Source: Planctomycetaceae bacterium
GTDB taxonomy: Bacteria; Planctomycetota; Planctomycetia; Planctomycetales; Planctomycetaceae
Direction of reading: 5' to 3'
DNA: 64,000 bases
Assembly (NCBI GenBank): GCA_021732995.1
Contig: JAKFWA010000074.1
Span: 50,119-114,118, forward strand
Shown: in pieces, positions 1-8,900 of the stretch
How the letters are laid out: each line of letters starts with the position of its first letter
Numbering within the stretch: the stretch's first letter is position 1
Translations under genes and position numbers: made by a program
Notes under the pieces: model-generated
Databases searched by the model: none
What the model saw: only the letters and a program-made list of their open reading frames with translations
Told to the model about the DNA's origin: nothing

Positions 1-488
1 GCAGTAATCACTCGCCGAAAAAAGAGTGAGCACAGGACTCCACAAGACAACGCGTAGAGGCAATTCGCGCCTAAGAACGCCAGCAACGCGGGAACATTGG
101 GATCACTCACATGCGACAGCGGAGAATCGCCAGTCAGCAGCCGAGCAGAACAGGTCGCGACGATCACGAAACAGAGCGTCGCAAATAGACTCGTCGCGAA
201 CTTGCTAATCAGTGTCATCCCCGCGGGAGCTGTCATCGACACCAGCCGAATGTGGGTATCATCCTCTCGCTCTGATGCGAAGCTGATAGCGCCGCTGCCC
301 AACGCAAAGAATCCGGCCATCAGGATGCCAACGGCAAACATGGCCCCGTCCAAGTCGCCGCTGGGGCCCGTAGAAACCATCAGCATCAATAGTTGAATAC
401 CAACGGCTGCAACCAAGAGCGCCAGCCACAAGGACCGCTGCGTGCGATATTCTTTCCAGACCAGCCGCTGCAATACTCGGGTGCTCAT
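1..488 (-). CDS. ABC-2 type transporter permease (partial, runs off left edge)
   Basis: Open reading frame from ATG at 488 that stays open to base 1, giving 162 N-terminal residues. It begins MSTRVLQRLVWKEYRTQRSL, an N-terminus typical of ABC-2 permeases: a short amphipathic 'WKEYR' segment followed by hydrophobic helices at about residues 20-38, 48-66, 94-112 and 133-155. It lies 66 bases downstream of the ATPase gene on the same strand, with the GntR regulator upstream, so it is most likely the membrane partner of that ATPase in an exporter of unknown substrate. The C-terminal part is outside the window, so length and domain completeness cannot be judged. The overlapping frame at 259-540 is a shadow: it lacks hydrophobic segments. 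Confidence 0.8.
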   Translation of the reverse strand, partial: MSTRVLQRLVWKEYRTQRSLWLALLVAAVGIQLLMLMVSTGPSGDLDGAMFAVGILMAGFFALGSGAISFASEREDDTHIRLVSMTAPAGMTLISKFATSLFATLCFVIVATCSARLLTGDSPLSHVSDPNVPALLAFLGANCLYALSCGVLCSLFFRRVIT

Positions 489-554
489 GATTGAGGCCTC
501 CCACATTCATCGGGTGATGAGTTGCGATCTCGGACGGCAAACGACGCTGTCGGT

Positions 555-1457
555 CTAGTTGTTGACCGGTGTTTCAATGCCCTGCATGTAGCCCACGTAG
601 ATCTCTTCGAGCGTCGGCTGGCGGACTTCGAGACCAGTGAACGACTCGTTGTCCTGCAACCGATTCGGGCCATCTTCGGGCCAGTCGCGGACCATGAACT
701 TCCACTGCCGGTCGTGCTTGCCGGCGTGAATGATTTGCCCCGCGATCGGCGGCGTAGCAGTCGTTCCATTCACCGAGTGCAAGGTGATGACCCGCGTACG
801 GGACTTGAGGTCTTCCAGCGGCTCCCACACGGCGACCTTTCCGTTTTTGATAATCGCGATCACGTCGGCAACGCGTTCAACCTCAACGATCTGATGACTG
901 GAGAGCAGCACGGTGCGTCCCTGAGCCGCGATATCAACCATGCTCTCCAGGAACTCGCGCCGCACGATCGGGTCCAGCCCCGAAGTGGGCTCATCCATCA
1001 CCAGCAAGTCCGGTTCGTGAGCAATCGCCAAAGCCAGATTGACCTTCGCCTTCATGCCTTTGGACATCGAACCAATGCGTTTCTCCAGCGGCAGGCCAAA
1101 CTGAGACACCAGCTTGCGATAACTCGGAATGAAGTCACGCGTGTAGAAACCCGCGCAAAACCAGCCGATTTCATCGACCGTCATCCAGTCGTAAAGCGCC
1201 GGGCGGTCGGGGACATATCCCACGCGCCGACGGATCTGGTCACCGTGCTCCCAACTGTCGAGCCCGAAGACGCGGGCCGTACCGCCATCCGGCTCCAGCA
1301 GGCCCAGCAGGATGCGAATCGTCGTCGTCTTGCCCGCGCCGTTTTCGCCGAGCAGTGCGATGACCGAACCAGGCTCGCCGACGAATGAGACGTCGTCCAG
1401 AACGAGCTGCCGCCCGAACGATCGCGAGACTTTGCGGAATTCGAACATGGGATTCAT
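555..1457 (-). CDS. ABC transporter ATP-binding protein
   Basis: A 300-residue nucleotide-binding subunit, length normal for the CcmA/NatA-like class. Walker A is GENGAGKTTT near residues 37-46, the signature loop is the divergent SMSKGMKAK near 132-140, Walker B is LLVMDEPTSGLD near 151-162, and the switch histidine sits in SSHQ near 186-189. It would hydrolyse ATP at the inner face of the membrane to drive the adjacent ABC-2 permease. Gene order GntR, ATPase, permease matches the YtrABC-type arrangement known from other bacteria. The substrate cannot be read from the sequence; drug, peptide or envelope-component export are the usual roles of such systems. Confidence 0.92.
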   Translation of the reverse strand: MNPMFEFRKVSRSFGRQLVLDDVSFVGEPGSVIALLGENGAGKTTTIRILLGLLEPDGGTARVFGLDSWEHGDQIRRRVGYVPDRPALYDWMTVDEIGWFCAGFYTRDFIPSYRKLVSQFGLPLEKRIGSMSKGMKAKVNLALAIAHEPDLLVMDEPTSGLDPIVRREFLESMVDIAAQGRTVLLSSHQIVEVERVADVIAIIKNGKVAVWEPLEDLKSRTRVITLHSVNGTTATPPIAGQIIHAGKHDRQWKFMVRDWPEDGPNRLQDNESFTGLEVRQPTLEEIYVGYMQGIETPVNN

Positions 1458-1544
1458 GACATGACCCTCTGAGTTGTTGATTTCATTCAGGTCTTAAGGC
1501 GTGCGATTGCACCGACGCAGAAGGGAGCAAGACGACGGAACACA

Positions 1545-1961
1545 TCACTCGCGACTGCCGTTGCGCGGCGTGTGAGTTGCCAGTTCATGCAGCCGACTCA
1601 ATTCTTCGTCGGTAATCTGCCGGATCTCTGCAGTCTCAAGCTGACTCTGCAGAGCCTCATGCAGCACGGCTCGCAGCCGAACGCGAATCAGTTCCAACCG
1701 ATCACTGCGACAGCGTTTCGGCGCGGCCTTCGTCACGGCCAATCCAGTGCCGCGGACCGTTTCGAGCACACCTTCGATCTGCAATTCTCGAAACGCTCGC
1801 GCGACGGTGTTCGGATTCACGGCCGCCTGCTTAGCCAGTTCGCGAACCGAGGGCACCAGTTCGCCTGGCAGCACAATACCGTTCGCAATCGCAAACTTGA
1901 TCTGTCGGACAATCTGGTCGTAGATGGCCAGTTCGTCGCCGGGATCCACATGAATCAGCAT
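1545..1961 (-). CDS. GntR-family transcriptional regulator, YtrA-like
   Basis: A 138-residue protein with an N-terminal winged helix: the recognition region PSVRELAKQAAVNPNTVARA is at about residues 37-56 and the wing VRGTGLAVT follows near 69-77. The C-terminal part is short (about 55 residues) and has no ligand-binding FadR or UTRA domain, which is the hallmark of the YtrA subfamily. Such proteins commonly repress an ABC transporter operon in which they are encoded. The ATPase starts 88 bases downstream on the same strand, and a strong inverted repeat lies just upstream of this gene, so autorepression is likely. The inducer is unknown. Confidence 0.9.
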   Translation of the reverse strand: MLIHVDPGDELAIYDQIVRQIKFAIANGIVLPGELVPSVRELAKQAAVNPNTVARAFRELQIEGVLETVRGTGLAVTKAAPKRCRSDRLELIRVRLRAVLHEALQSQLETAEIRQITDEELSRLHELATHTPRNGSRE

Positions 1962-1973
1962 GATTGAACCTCT

Positions 1974-2001
1974 CTACTGTTCTATGTTGATAGTACAGTA
2001 G
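1974..2001. promoter_or_regulatory. Inverted repeat, probable operator of the GntR operon
   Basis: The arms CTACTGTTCTA (1974-1984) and TAGTACAGTAG (1991-2001) are inverted copies with one mismatch in 11, separated by six bases. The repeat lies 13 bases upstream of the GntR start codon, where it would overlap the promoter or 5' leader. A dimeric GntR protein binding here would shut its own operon. That is an inference from position and symmetry, not from a known site. Confidence 0.6.
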
Positions 2002-2112
2002 ACGCAGAGAGTGCGGTCATCAAGCGGAAATCACACAAGTTTCTATTTTCAGACGACGAAGGTCGCTCGGCAGGAAGCAGGCCGCCATGAGGGCGGACGA
2101 CGTTCAAATCGA

Positions 2113-2856
2113 TCAGTCTTTGCGGCGGGCAGACCACGCTTCGCAGTTGTAGGGTACGTCGATGACCTGCAGATCGTGCTGGTCGAGATACGCCACAAGT
2201 TCCGTCATGAAAGCCGCAAAGCGTTGCGGACCGGCGATGGTGTTGAGGCGGTTATGGCTACGCCACAGATCGAGATAGCGTTCCCGCGGCATCGAGATCA
2301 TGTGACGTTCCGTGCGATGGTTGAGGAACGCAAAGCCGCCCGTTGATTCCAGAATCTCGCCCCACGATCGATTGCGATAGGCTTCGTCGAAATCCGGGGC
2401 GTGCCGACGGATCGCGTCCTCGGTCCAACCCAGAACTTCGCTGTCGCGATTGGCTCGGTTGTTCCAGATCGCCGTGAAGAGACAACCGGGCTGCAGGATC
2501 CGTCGCAATTCGGGCATCGCGCGTGGCGGATCAGCCCAATGAAAAGCCTGAGCGGCCACGGCCCACCGTTGCGACCCGTCGGCGAGTTGGCTGTGCTCGA
2601 ACGTGCCGCTGTTCCAGCGAGCTTCCGGGACATCCACTTTGGAGCGCATGGCTTCGTTTGGTTCCAGTGCCGCTACGCGAAAACCTCGATCGACCAGCAA
2701 GCGGGTCATGATGCCCGTGCCCGCTCCGAAATCAGCGACAGGATCACCAGCAACGACCTGTGCGTCCGCGATCAGCAGCCCGAGCAACTTCTGAGAATAC
2801 GTTGGCCGCGCCCGTTGATAAGCATCAGCCTGTCCGGAGAAGTCGCCGAGTCCCAC
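2113..2856 (-). CDS. Class I SAM-dependent methyltransferase
   Basis: A 247-residue protein. Glycine-rich motif I, VADFGAGTGIMTRLL, binds S-adenosylmethionine, and the acidic end of strand 2 is ALEPN. The segment AQAFHWADP followed by LRRILQPGG-like LRRILQPGC resembles post-I and motif III of the Methyltransf_11/25 group, such as trans-aconitate methyltransferase-like proteins. The frame is open to an ATG at 2952, but that would overlap the dihydroorotase-like gene; the GTG at 2856 has AAAGGA six bases upstream and leaves a 26-base gap, so it is preferred. It is probably cotranscribed with the pyrimidine genes. The substrate is unknown. Confidence 0.8.
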   Translation of the reverse strand: MGLGDFSGQADAYQRARPTYSQKLLGLLIADAQVVAGDPVADFGAGTGIMTRLLVDRGFRVAALEPNEAMRSKVDVPEARWNSGTFEHSQLADGSQRWAVAAQAFHWADPPRAMPELRRILQPGCLFTAIWNNRANRDSEVLGWTEDAIRRHAPDFDEAYRNRSWGEILESTGGFAFLNHRTERHMISMPRERYLDLWRSHNRLNTIAGPQRFAAFMTELVAYLDQHDLQVIDVPYNCEAWSARRKD

Positions 2857-2882
2857 AGTGGGTCCTTTGCCTGATTGCTGCG

Positions 2883-4163
2883 CTATCGCACCAGCATGTA
2901 GCGAGTCTGTCCGCCAACGATGGTCATGCTGGCGCGACCACGAACCTTCCACCCTCCGAACGGCGTATTGCGGCTCTTCGATCGGAACTCACCCGGATCG
3001 ATCGTCCATTCCACCGTCGGGTCGATCAGCGTGATGTCCGCATCCGCGCCGGCTTGCAGAGTACCCTTCTGCAAGCCAAGTAACTTCGCCGGGCCGGTTG
3101 TCAACTTCGCGATCAACTGCGGCCAGGTCAGATGCTTCGGTTCGATCAACGTCTTAATGCAGATCGGCAGCAGCGTTTCGAGTCCCACAATCCCAAACGG
3201 AGCCAGATCGAGCTCGATGTCTTTCTCTTCCTCGGCGTAGGGTTGATGGTCCGAACTGATGATCTCGATCGTGCCGTCTTTCAAACCTTCGATCAGCGAC
3301 CGCACGTGATTGAGACCGCGCAGCGGCGGCTGAGTCTTGAAGTTCGAATCGAAGCTCTGCAATTCGGCGTCCGTGAGCGCCAGATGATGCGGCGTCACGT
3401 CGCAAGAAACCTGCACACCTTTCTCGCGAGCCCGGCGGATCAGGTCCACGCTGACTGTCGTTGAGACGCACATCAGATGCAGACGGCAGTTGTTGTTGCG
3501 AGCCGCCAGCGCGATGTCGCGGCTCACCATGATGCTTTCGGCGGCTGACGGAATGCCCGCGAGCCCTAGCACCGTTGAATACTTGCCTTCATGCATCACG
3601 CCGTTGCCGACGAGTTCCGGCACTTGCGGCGAATTCAGCACCGGCACATTGAACATGCGGGCGTATTCCAGGGCGCGCCACATGATCTCAGCATTGGCGA
3701 TCGGGTGCTTGCCATCCGTCAGAGCGACAGCGCCACCTTCCACCAACTGACCGATCTCAGCCAGTTCCTCGCCCTTGTTGCCTTTCGTGACCGAGCCCAG
3801 CGGGAAGACGTTGCAGTTGCCGGCGCGCTTCGCCATCAGCAACACGAACTCGGCATCACTGCGATTATCGATCGGCGGGTTCGTGTCCGGCATTGATGCG
3901 ATGCTGGTGAAGCCACCCGCGATGGCAGCAGCGGTTGCCGTTGCCACCGTTTCATCTTCTTCGTTACCGGGTTCACGCAGCGCGACGTGTACATCGATCA
4001 GGCCGGGGCAGACGATCAAGCCCGTCGCGTCGATCAGTCGATCCGCGACCGCTGCTGAATCGATTCCGACGATGCGATCATCGCGTAGCAACAAGTTGCC
4101 AATCCGGTCCAGGTTCTGGCTCGGGTCGATGATGCGGCCGCCGCGAATCAGTGTCGTCGTCAT
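2883..4163 (-). CDS. pyrC: Dihydroorotase-like protein, probably inactive (PyrC')
   Basis: A 426-residue amidohydrolase-fold protein that aligns along its length with type I dihydroorotase. Visible landmarks include CPGLIDVHVALREPG, MPDTNPP, MHEGKYS, VTPHHLALTD, KTQPPLR and APFGIVGLET. Several metal ligands of active enzymes are gone: the usual HxH is H59-V-A61, the next histidine is S178, and the one after is C232. D150 and D305 remain. Known precedents are the degenerate dihydroorotases that scaffold aspartate carbamoyltransferase in Pseudomonas. The gene lies 89 bases downstream of pyrB on the same strand, as expected for such a partner. An active dihydroorotase would have to be encoded elsewhere. 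Family assignment is firm; inactivity is inferred. Confidence 0.88.
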   Translation of the reverse strand: MTTTLIRGGRIIDPSQNLDRIGNLLLRDDRIVGIDSAAVADRLIDATGLIVCPGLIDVHVALREPGNEEDETVATATAAAIAGGFTSIASMPDTNPPIDNRSDAEFVLLMAKRAGNCNVFPLGSVTKGNKGEELAEIGQLVEGGAVALTDGKHPIANAEIMWRALEYARMFNVPVLNSPQVPELVGNGVMHEGKYSTVLGLAGIPSAAESIMVSRDIALAARNNNCRLHLMCVSTTVSVDLIRRAREKGVQVSCDVTPHHLALTDAELQSFDSNFKTQPPLRGLNHVRSLIEGLKDGTIEIISSDHQPYAEEEKDIELDLAPFGIVGLETLLPICIKTLIEPKHLTWPQLIAKLTTGPAKLLGLQKGTLQAGADADITLIDPTVEWTIDPGEFRSKSRNTPFGGWKVRGRASMTIVGGQTRYMLVR

Positions 4164-4252
4164 GCGAGTATTCCGGAGAGCTTCTTGTTGCCGGCCGCGC
4201 GGGCCAAAGTGTGTTGGAGGGATGTTTCAGGGACGCCAAACCCGCTGTGGTC

Positions 4253-5227
4253 TTAATCAGTTCCGAGTTGTTGCCGTCGTTGTTGGATGAGGAACAGCAC
4301 GGCCATGCGAATGAGCAGGCCGTTCGTGACCTGATCCAGAATGACTGAGTGCTTGCCATCCGCGACTTCGGGAGTGAGTTCCACTCCACGATTGATCGGA
4401 CCGGGGGCAAGTATCAAAACGTCTTTCTTGGCTTTGCGGATGCGGTCACCGTTCATGCCGAAGAAGTGTGCGTATTCGCGGATCGACGGGAAGTAAGCGC
4501 TGCGTTGCCGCTCGAACTGAATTCGCAGCAGGTTGATGCAATCGGTCTCCGAGAGCACTTCGTCGAGGCTGTTAGAAACCTCCACACCCAGTTCTTCGAT
4601 GTGCGGAGGGATCAAGGTTGACGGCCCGCAGACGATGACTCGGGCTCCGAGCTTCTTCAGTCCCCAGATGTTCGAGCGCGCAACACGCGAGTGCAGGATG
4701 TCACCGACCAAGGTGACCGTCTGGCCGGCCAGACTGCCGCGATGTTCTCGAATCGTGAAGATGTCGAGCAGGCCTTGCGTCGGATGTTCGTGCTTGCCGT
4801 CGCCCGCGTTGACGACGCTCGCCTTGAGGTACTTCGCCAGCAGATGCGGGGCACCCGAACTGCTGTGCCGCACGACCACTTGATCAACACCCATGGCTTC
4901 GATGTTGCGGGCCGTATCGATGAATGTCTCGCCTTTAGAAACGCTGCTGCCCGAGGAACTGAAGTCGACGGTATCGGCACTCAGGCGTTTGGCGGCGAGG
5001 CTGAAACTCGTGCGGGTGCGCGTCGAAGGCTCGAAGAACAGATTAGCGACAACAGTGCCAGACAGCGCCTTCAGCTTCGTTTCACCGGAGGCTGCCAGCC
5101 GCTTGAATTCAGCGGCTTTGTCGAGAATCAGCGTGATCTCTTCGGCGGATAATTCTTGCAAACCAAGCAAGTGCTTGCGGGTCCACTGCGGACTCGCCTT
5201 CGTCTCCGGCGAACTCTGGAGAGACAT
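4253..5227 (-). CDS. pyrB: Aspartate carbamoyltransferase catalytic subunit
   Basis: Condenses carbamoyl phosphate and L-aspartate into carbamoyl aspartate, the second step of pyrimidine synthesis, in the cytoplasm. The 324-residue length fits the catalytic chain. The carbamoyl-phosphate site [11 protein letters not shown] is near residues 66-76, [10 protein letters not shown] near 142-151, and [14 protein letters not shown] near 171-184. The C-terminal region has [11 protein letters not shown]. No regulatory chain (pyrI) is present. The next gene is a dihydroorotase-like protein that lacks key metal ligands, which suggests a noncovalent PyrB/PyrC' complex. Confidence 0.96.
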   Translation of the reverse strand: MSLQSSPETKASPQWTRKHLLGLQELSAEEITLILDKAAEFKRLAASGETKLKALSGTVVANLFFEPSTRTRTSFSLAAKRLSADTVDFSSSGSSVSKGETFIDTARNIEAMGVDQVVVRHSSSGAPHLLAKYLKASVVNAGDGKHEHPTQGLLDIFTIREHRGSLAGQTVTLVGDILHSRVARSNIWGLKKLGARVIVCGPSTLIPPHIEELGVEVSNSLDEVLSETDCINLLRIQFERQRSAYFPSIREYAHFFGMNGDRIRKAKKDVLILAPGPINRGVELTPEVADGKHSVILDQVTNGLLIRMAVLFLIQQRRQQLGTD

Positions 5228-5326
5228 TGAGGGCCTCAGAAGTGTGGCAGCGAAATCAATCCGCGAGCCATCGCGAATTCTTCACAAGATAACTTTGAGG
5301 ATACCGCGCTTCAATCGGTCGCCACT

Positions 5327-5722
5327 TCAGCGCCAACTGTCGCGGTCGGGACGCTGATCGCGGCTGGTGGGGCGGCGCTTCAGGAGAAAATTCAAGACTG
5401 CCAGTGCAGCCATAAACGGCAGCGCATACAGCAGCATTCTGGGACTGCGCGCAAACACCAGCAGAGCCAGTGCGAAGCCAATGAGCGTGCTGGGCGAGAC
5501 ATCCGCCCAGGCGGCTGGCCGTCTTTTGGTTGGCAGCGCGACCCACAAAGCAGTCATCACCAAACCCACGCGGGCAAACGCCGCAGTCCAGAGTTCGTTG
5601 CGTTCGGTTGGATCTGTCCCGAACTTCAGAATCCCAGCCAATGCGAGACATCCCAGCGCAACCAGGCCAACGCGCAGTCGGCTGAGCTTGATGGTCGTCG
5701 GAGCTGAATAGGGATGATTCAT
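5327..5722 (-). CDS. Small integral membrane protein of unknown function
   Basis: The ATG at 5722 gives about 131 residues; the frame can be extended to a GTG at 5749. There are about four hydrophobic stretches, including LRVGLVALGCLALAGIL near the start and LIGFALALLVFA and MLLYALPFMAALAVLNFLL in the second half. The C-terminal tail is charged (KRRPTSRDQRPDRDSWR). No family was recognised. It lies upstream of pyrB on the same strand with a gap of 99 bases, so cotranscription is possible but not shown. Confidence 0.55.
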   Translation of the reverse strand: MNHPYSAPTTIKLSRLRVGLVALGCLALAGILKFGTDPTERNELWTAAFARVGLVMTALWVALPTKRRPAAWADVSPSTLIGFALALLVFARSPRMLLYALPFMAALAVLNFLLKRRPTSRDQRPDRDSWR

Positions 5723-5975
5723 TCCCGGATTGTGGCGGCAACGTGTCACCGCGTCACCGCACTAATGCTTTTCGCAGCGAGGAATTGGGGTGCCACGGAA
5801 TCGAGCTGTGACAGACCACAAGCGATCTGCGGATAGATGCCAGTCGCACGAGCCGATGATTTTTCAATCCGCCGCCGAAAGCTCGGTTCGCGGATGAAGC
5901 TGCGGCATACTGCACTTCGCAGCGTTGCCGCGCTGCCAGAACCCGTCGACAGATTTCGACGGGCCTCTCCATAAA

Positions 5976-8900
5976 TCAGTTGCTGGCATCGAGCTTGGCC
6001 AACTGAGGCAATGTCAGAACGAAGGCTTCGTCCCGAACGTCAGCAGGATCGTTGGCAATCGTGTTGTTGCCCTGACCGCCCGCAACGGTGTCACTGCCGC
6101 CGCCACCGCCGATGACATCGTCACCATCCTCGCCCAGCAGGATGTCATTGCCCCCGCCACCGATCAGCGTGTCATGCCCATCGCCGCCACGCACAGTGTC
6201 GTTGCCGAGGCCACCCACCACGAAGTCGTTGCCGTCTCCAGCGACGATGCCGTCGTTGCCGTCACCGGCGTCGATCGTGTCACTGCCATCGCCACCATCG
6301 ATCGTGTCGTCACCTTCTCCGCCTTGAATCGAATCGTCGCCGTGATCGCCTCGTAACTTGTCATTGCCTGCGTTGCCGAACAGGAAGTCGTTGTTGCGAC
6401 CTCCATCCAGCGTGTCATTACCGGCCGCTCCGATTAACGAGTCAACTCCACCTTCACCGAGCAGCAGGTCGTCGCCGAAGTCGCCGTTCAGCAAATCATC
6501 GCCAAAGTCGCCAGCGAGCGTGTCGTTCTCGGTGCCGCCATTCAGCATGTCGTTGCCAAAACCGCCATTCAATGAGTCACGACCTGCGGCGCCGGCGATC
6601 ATGTCCACGCCATCACCACCCAGCAGCGAGTCGTTGCCAGCCCCGCCGTTCATCGTGTCAGAGCCATTGCCGCCATCGGCGCTGTCGTTGCCAGCTCCGC
6701 CATTCAGCACGTCGGCGCCCTCACCACCCACGAGAGAATCGGCACCATTGCCGCCGGTGATGATGTCGTTACCCAGGCCACCATCAAGAAGCATCAAGAC
6801 CGAGCCCGTCAACGCGCCGCTCGCATTCAGGATATCGTTGCCATCTTCGCCGTTCACACTCAGGACCAGAGCGCCAACCAGGTTCAGATTTCCGATCGTG
6901 ACCGTATCGTTGCCGCTGCCTGCGGCGATGAGTACGCGATCAACTCCGGCCGCAAGTTCTTCGGTAATTGGCAGCGTAATCGACGCCCCGCCGGAACCAA
7001 CGACGACAGAACTACCTGACTGCCCGACCGAGAACGTGTCGCCCGCAGCACTGCCGCGAACGCTCACTTCGTCCACGCCTTCACCGGACAACACGGAATC
7101 ATTGCCGTCAACAGCTCCGCGCCACACGAAGGTGTCGTCGTTGGCGGAGCCGTCCAGCACGTCGCTGCCGGCGTTACCAATCAATAGGTCATTGCCTTCG
7201 CCGGAATTGATCGTGTCGTTGCCGCTGCCACCGTACATCGAATCGTTGCCGCCGTTGCCGAACATCACGTCGTTGCCCAGGTCTCCGGACACCAGGTCCG
7301 CACCATCACCACCTGAGATGAGATCTTCACCGTCACCGCCGTAGAGGCTGTCACCAATCGGCGAATTCACCACGGACAGGGCTTGCAGCGTGACCGTTCC
7401 CCCTACCCCGTCGTTTGTGTCCACATAGGTCGCGGTAATAACTGAGGCTTCAGAGGCAATGTCCAGGAAACCGTTGCTGGCGCCGGCTGCTGCCCGACGA
7501 AGCGGAATCGAGCCGCGGAACGTGCCGCCAAGCACTTTATTGAGTACCACCTGCTCGCTGTCGCCACCCGTCATCGTCACGTTGACAGATAAGGTGTTGC
7601 TGACGGCGCGATCTCCATCGATGACTTCAATCGTCACTTGATCACCGGGTTGATACGTCAGTTGATCGAAGTGGATGGCTCCAAGTTCCGGCGGCATGTC
7701 AAACGCCTCAACGACGAACGTCGAGTCCGCATTTGGCCCGGCATCGGCACTGAATCCAAATCCTCGGCGGGCAAACGCAGTCCAGAGCGCTCGCTGGTTC
7801 GCCCCACCATAATTGATCATATCCGCCTGCAGGATCGCGTCTCGGGCATCCAGGAAGGTCGGATTGGCTGGCTGCAATTTCAATCCATCCATCACAAGCT
7901 GCAGGGCGATATTGTTACCACCGGCGCCGTTATACATATCTGAATCGAAGCCATAGGCGGGACTGATAATCCCGTTGGGATCTTCGGTCGGAAGACCGTT
8001 GATCAACAGCCAGTTCATATCCCAGAGGACCGTGGTCCAGAGTTCGCCCGCATTGTGAACTTCGTTGTTTGGGAATCCGCCGTTGAAGTCGCCCAGTGTC
8101 TGTGGATTGATACTCATGTCAAAGCTGTACGGGAAGCGGCGAATACCCGTTCCACCAGGACCTTGACCGAGGACATAGTTACCAACCGTCCGCCGATCCG
8201 TCGCCAGATCTCCCGACTTCTGAGTCAACATCAGCGACCAGAAGTCGCTCCAACCCTCACCCATGCCGCCGCTCTGCAATGCATTCAAGGCATTCGAATT
8301 GGCTGGACCGCCGGTCAGACGATTGGAAATACCATGACCGAACTCGTGAATGATAATCGTATTTTCATAATCGCCGTCGCGGTTGGGATTTGTCAGATTG
8401 AACTCAAACATGGCGATCGTCGGCGAGAAACCATCCGGCGGCGTTGCCATGAAAGCATTGTTGAAGAAGCCCAGTGTCGCCAACGCCTGAGCATTCGCGC
8501 CAACCTGGTCGCCTTCCGTGCCGCCACGACCGTAGTTGTTCAACTGGAAGTTGCCTGACGCCTCATCAAACCCGTACTGATAGTGCAGGTCGTGCAGGAT
8601 ATTCACGGTATAAAAGAGGTTGGTAGTCGCAGCATCCAACGTTGTCACAGGCTGAGTGGTGGTGTCGTTGAACGGGAAGTTGAAGTCCAGCAACGGCCCG
8701 CCACTTGGGCGCGGATCGGTTCCGAAGGGAGTTGTCCCCAGGAACAGACCAAGATCGTTGCGTCCGCCCTGAGCGAACACGTTGTTACCACGAGTATCCG
8801 TGAAGTCCGCGCCGAAGAACCCGTCCGAGTCGTGCCACCCGAGCGGTGAGGCAATGGGATCCTGAGGATCAACTTCGACAGTCCGCGCACCATCCAGCGG

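Noticed and set aside
259..540. 93-residue frame on the minus strand at the left end
   Set aside because: Shadow of the real permease frame, which starts at 488 and has clear membrane helices.
522..1388. 288-residue plus-strand frame
   Set aside because: Antisense to the ABC ATPase, whose Walker motifs are certain.
5754..5972. 72-residue minus-strand frame between the membrane protein and the giant peptidase
   Set aside because: No ribosome-binding site, no protein-like pattern; short intergenic noise.
6358..7344. 328-residue plus-strand Pro/Ser-rich frame, and similar ones at 6088-6327 and 10234-10707
   Set aside because: Antisense of the Ca-binding nonapeptide repeats in the giant peptidase; their repeats come from the coding strand.
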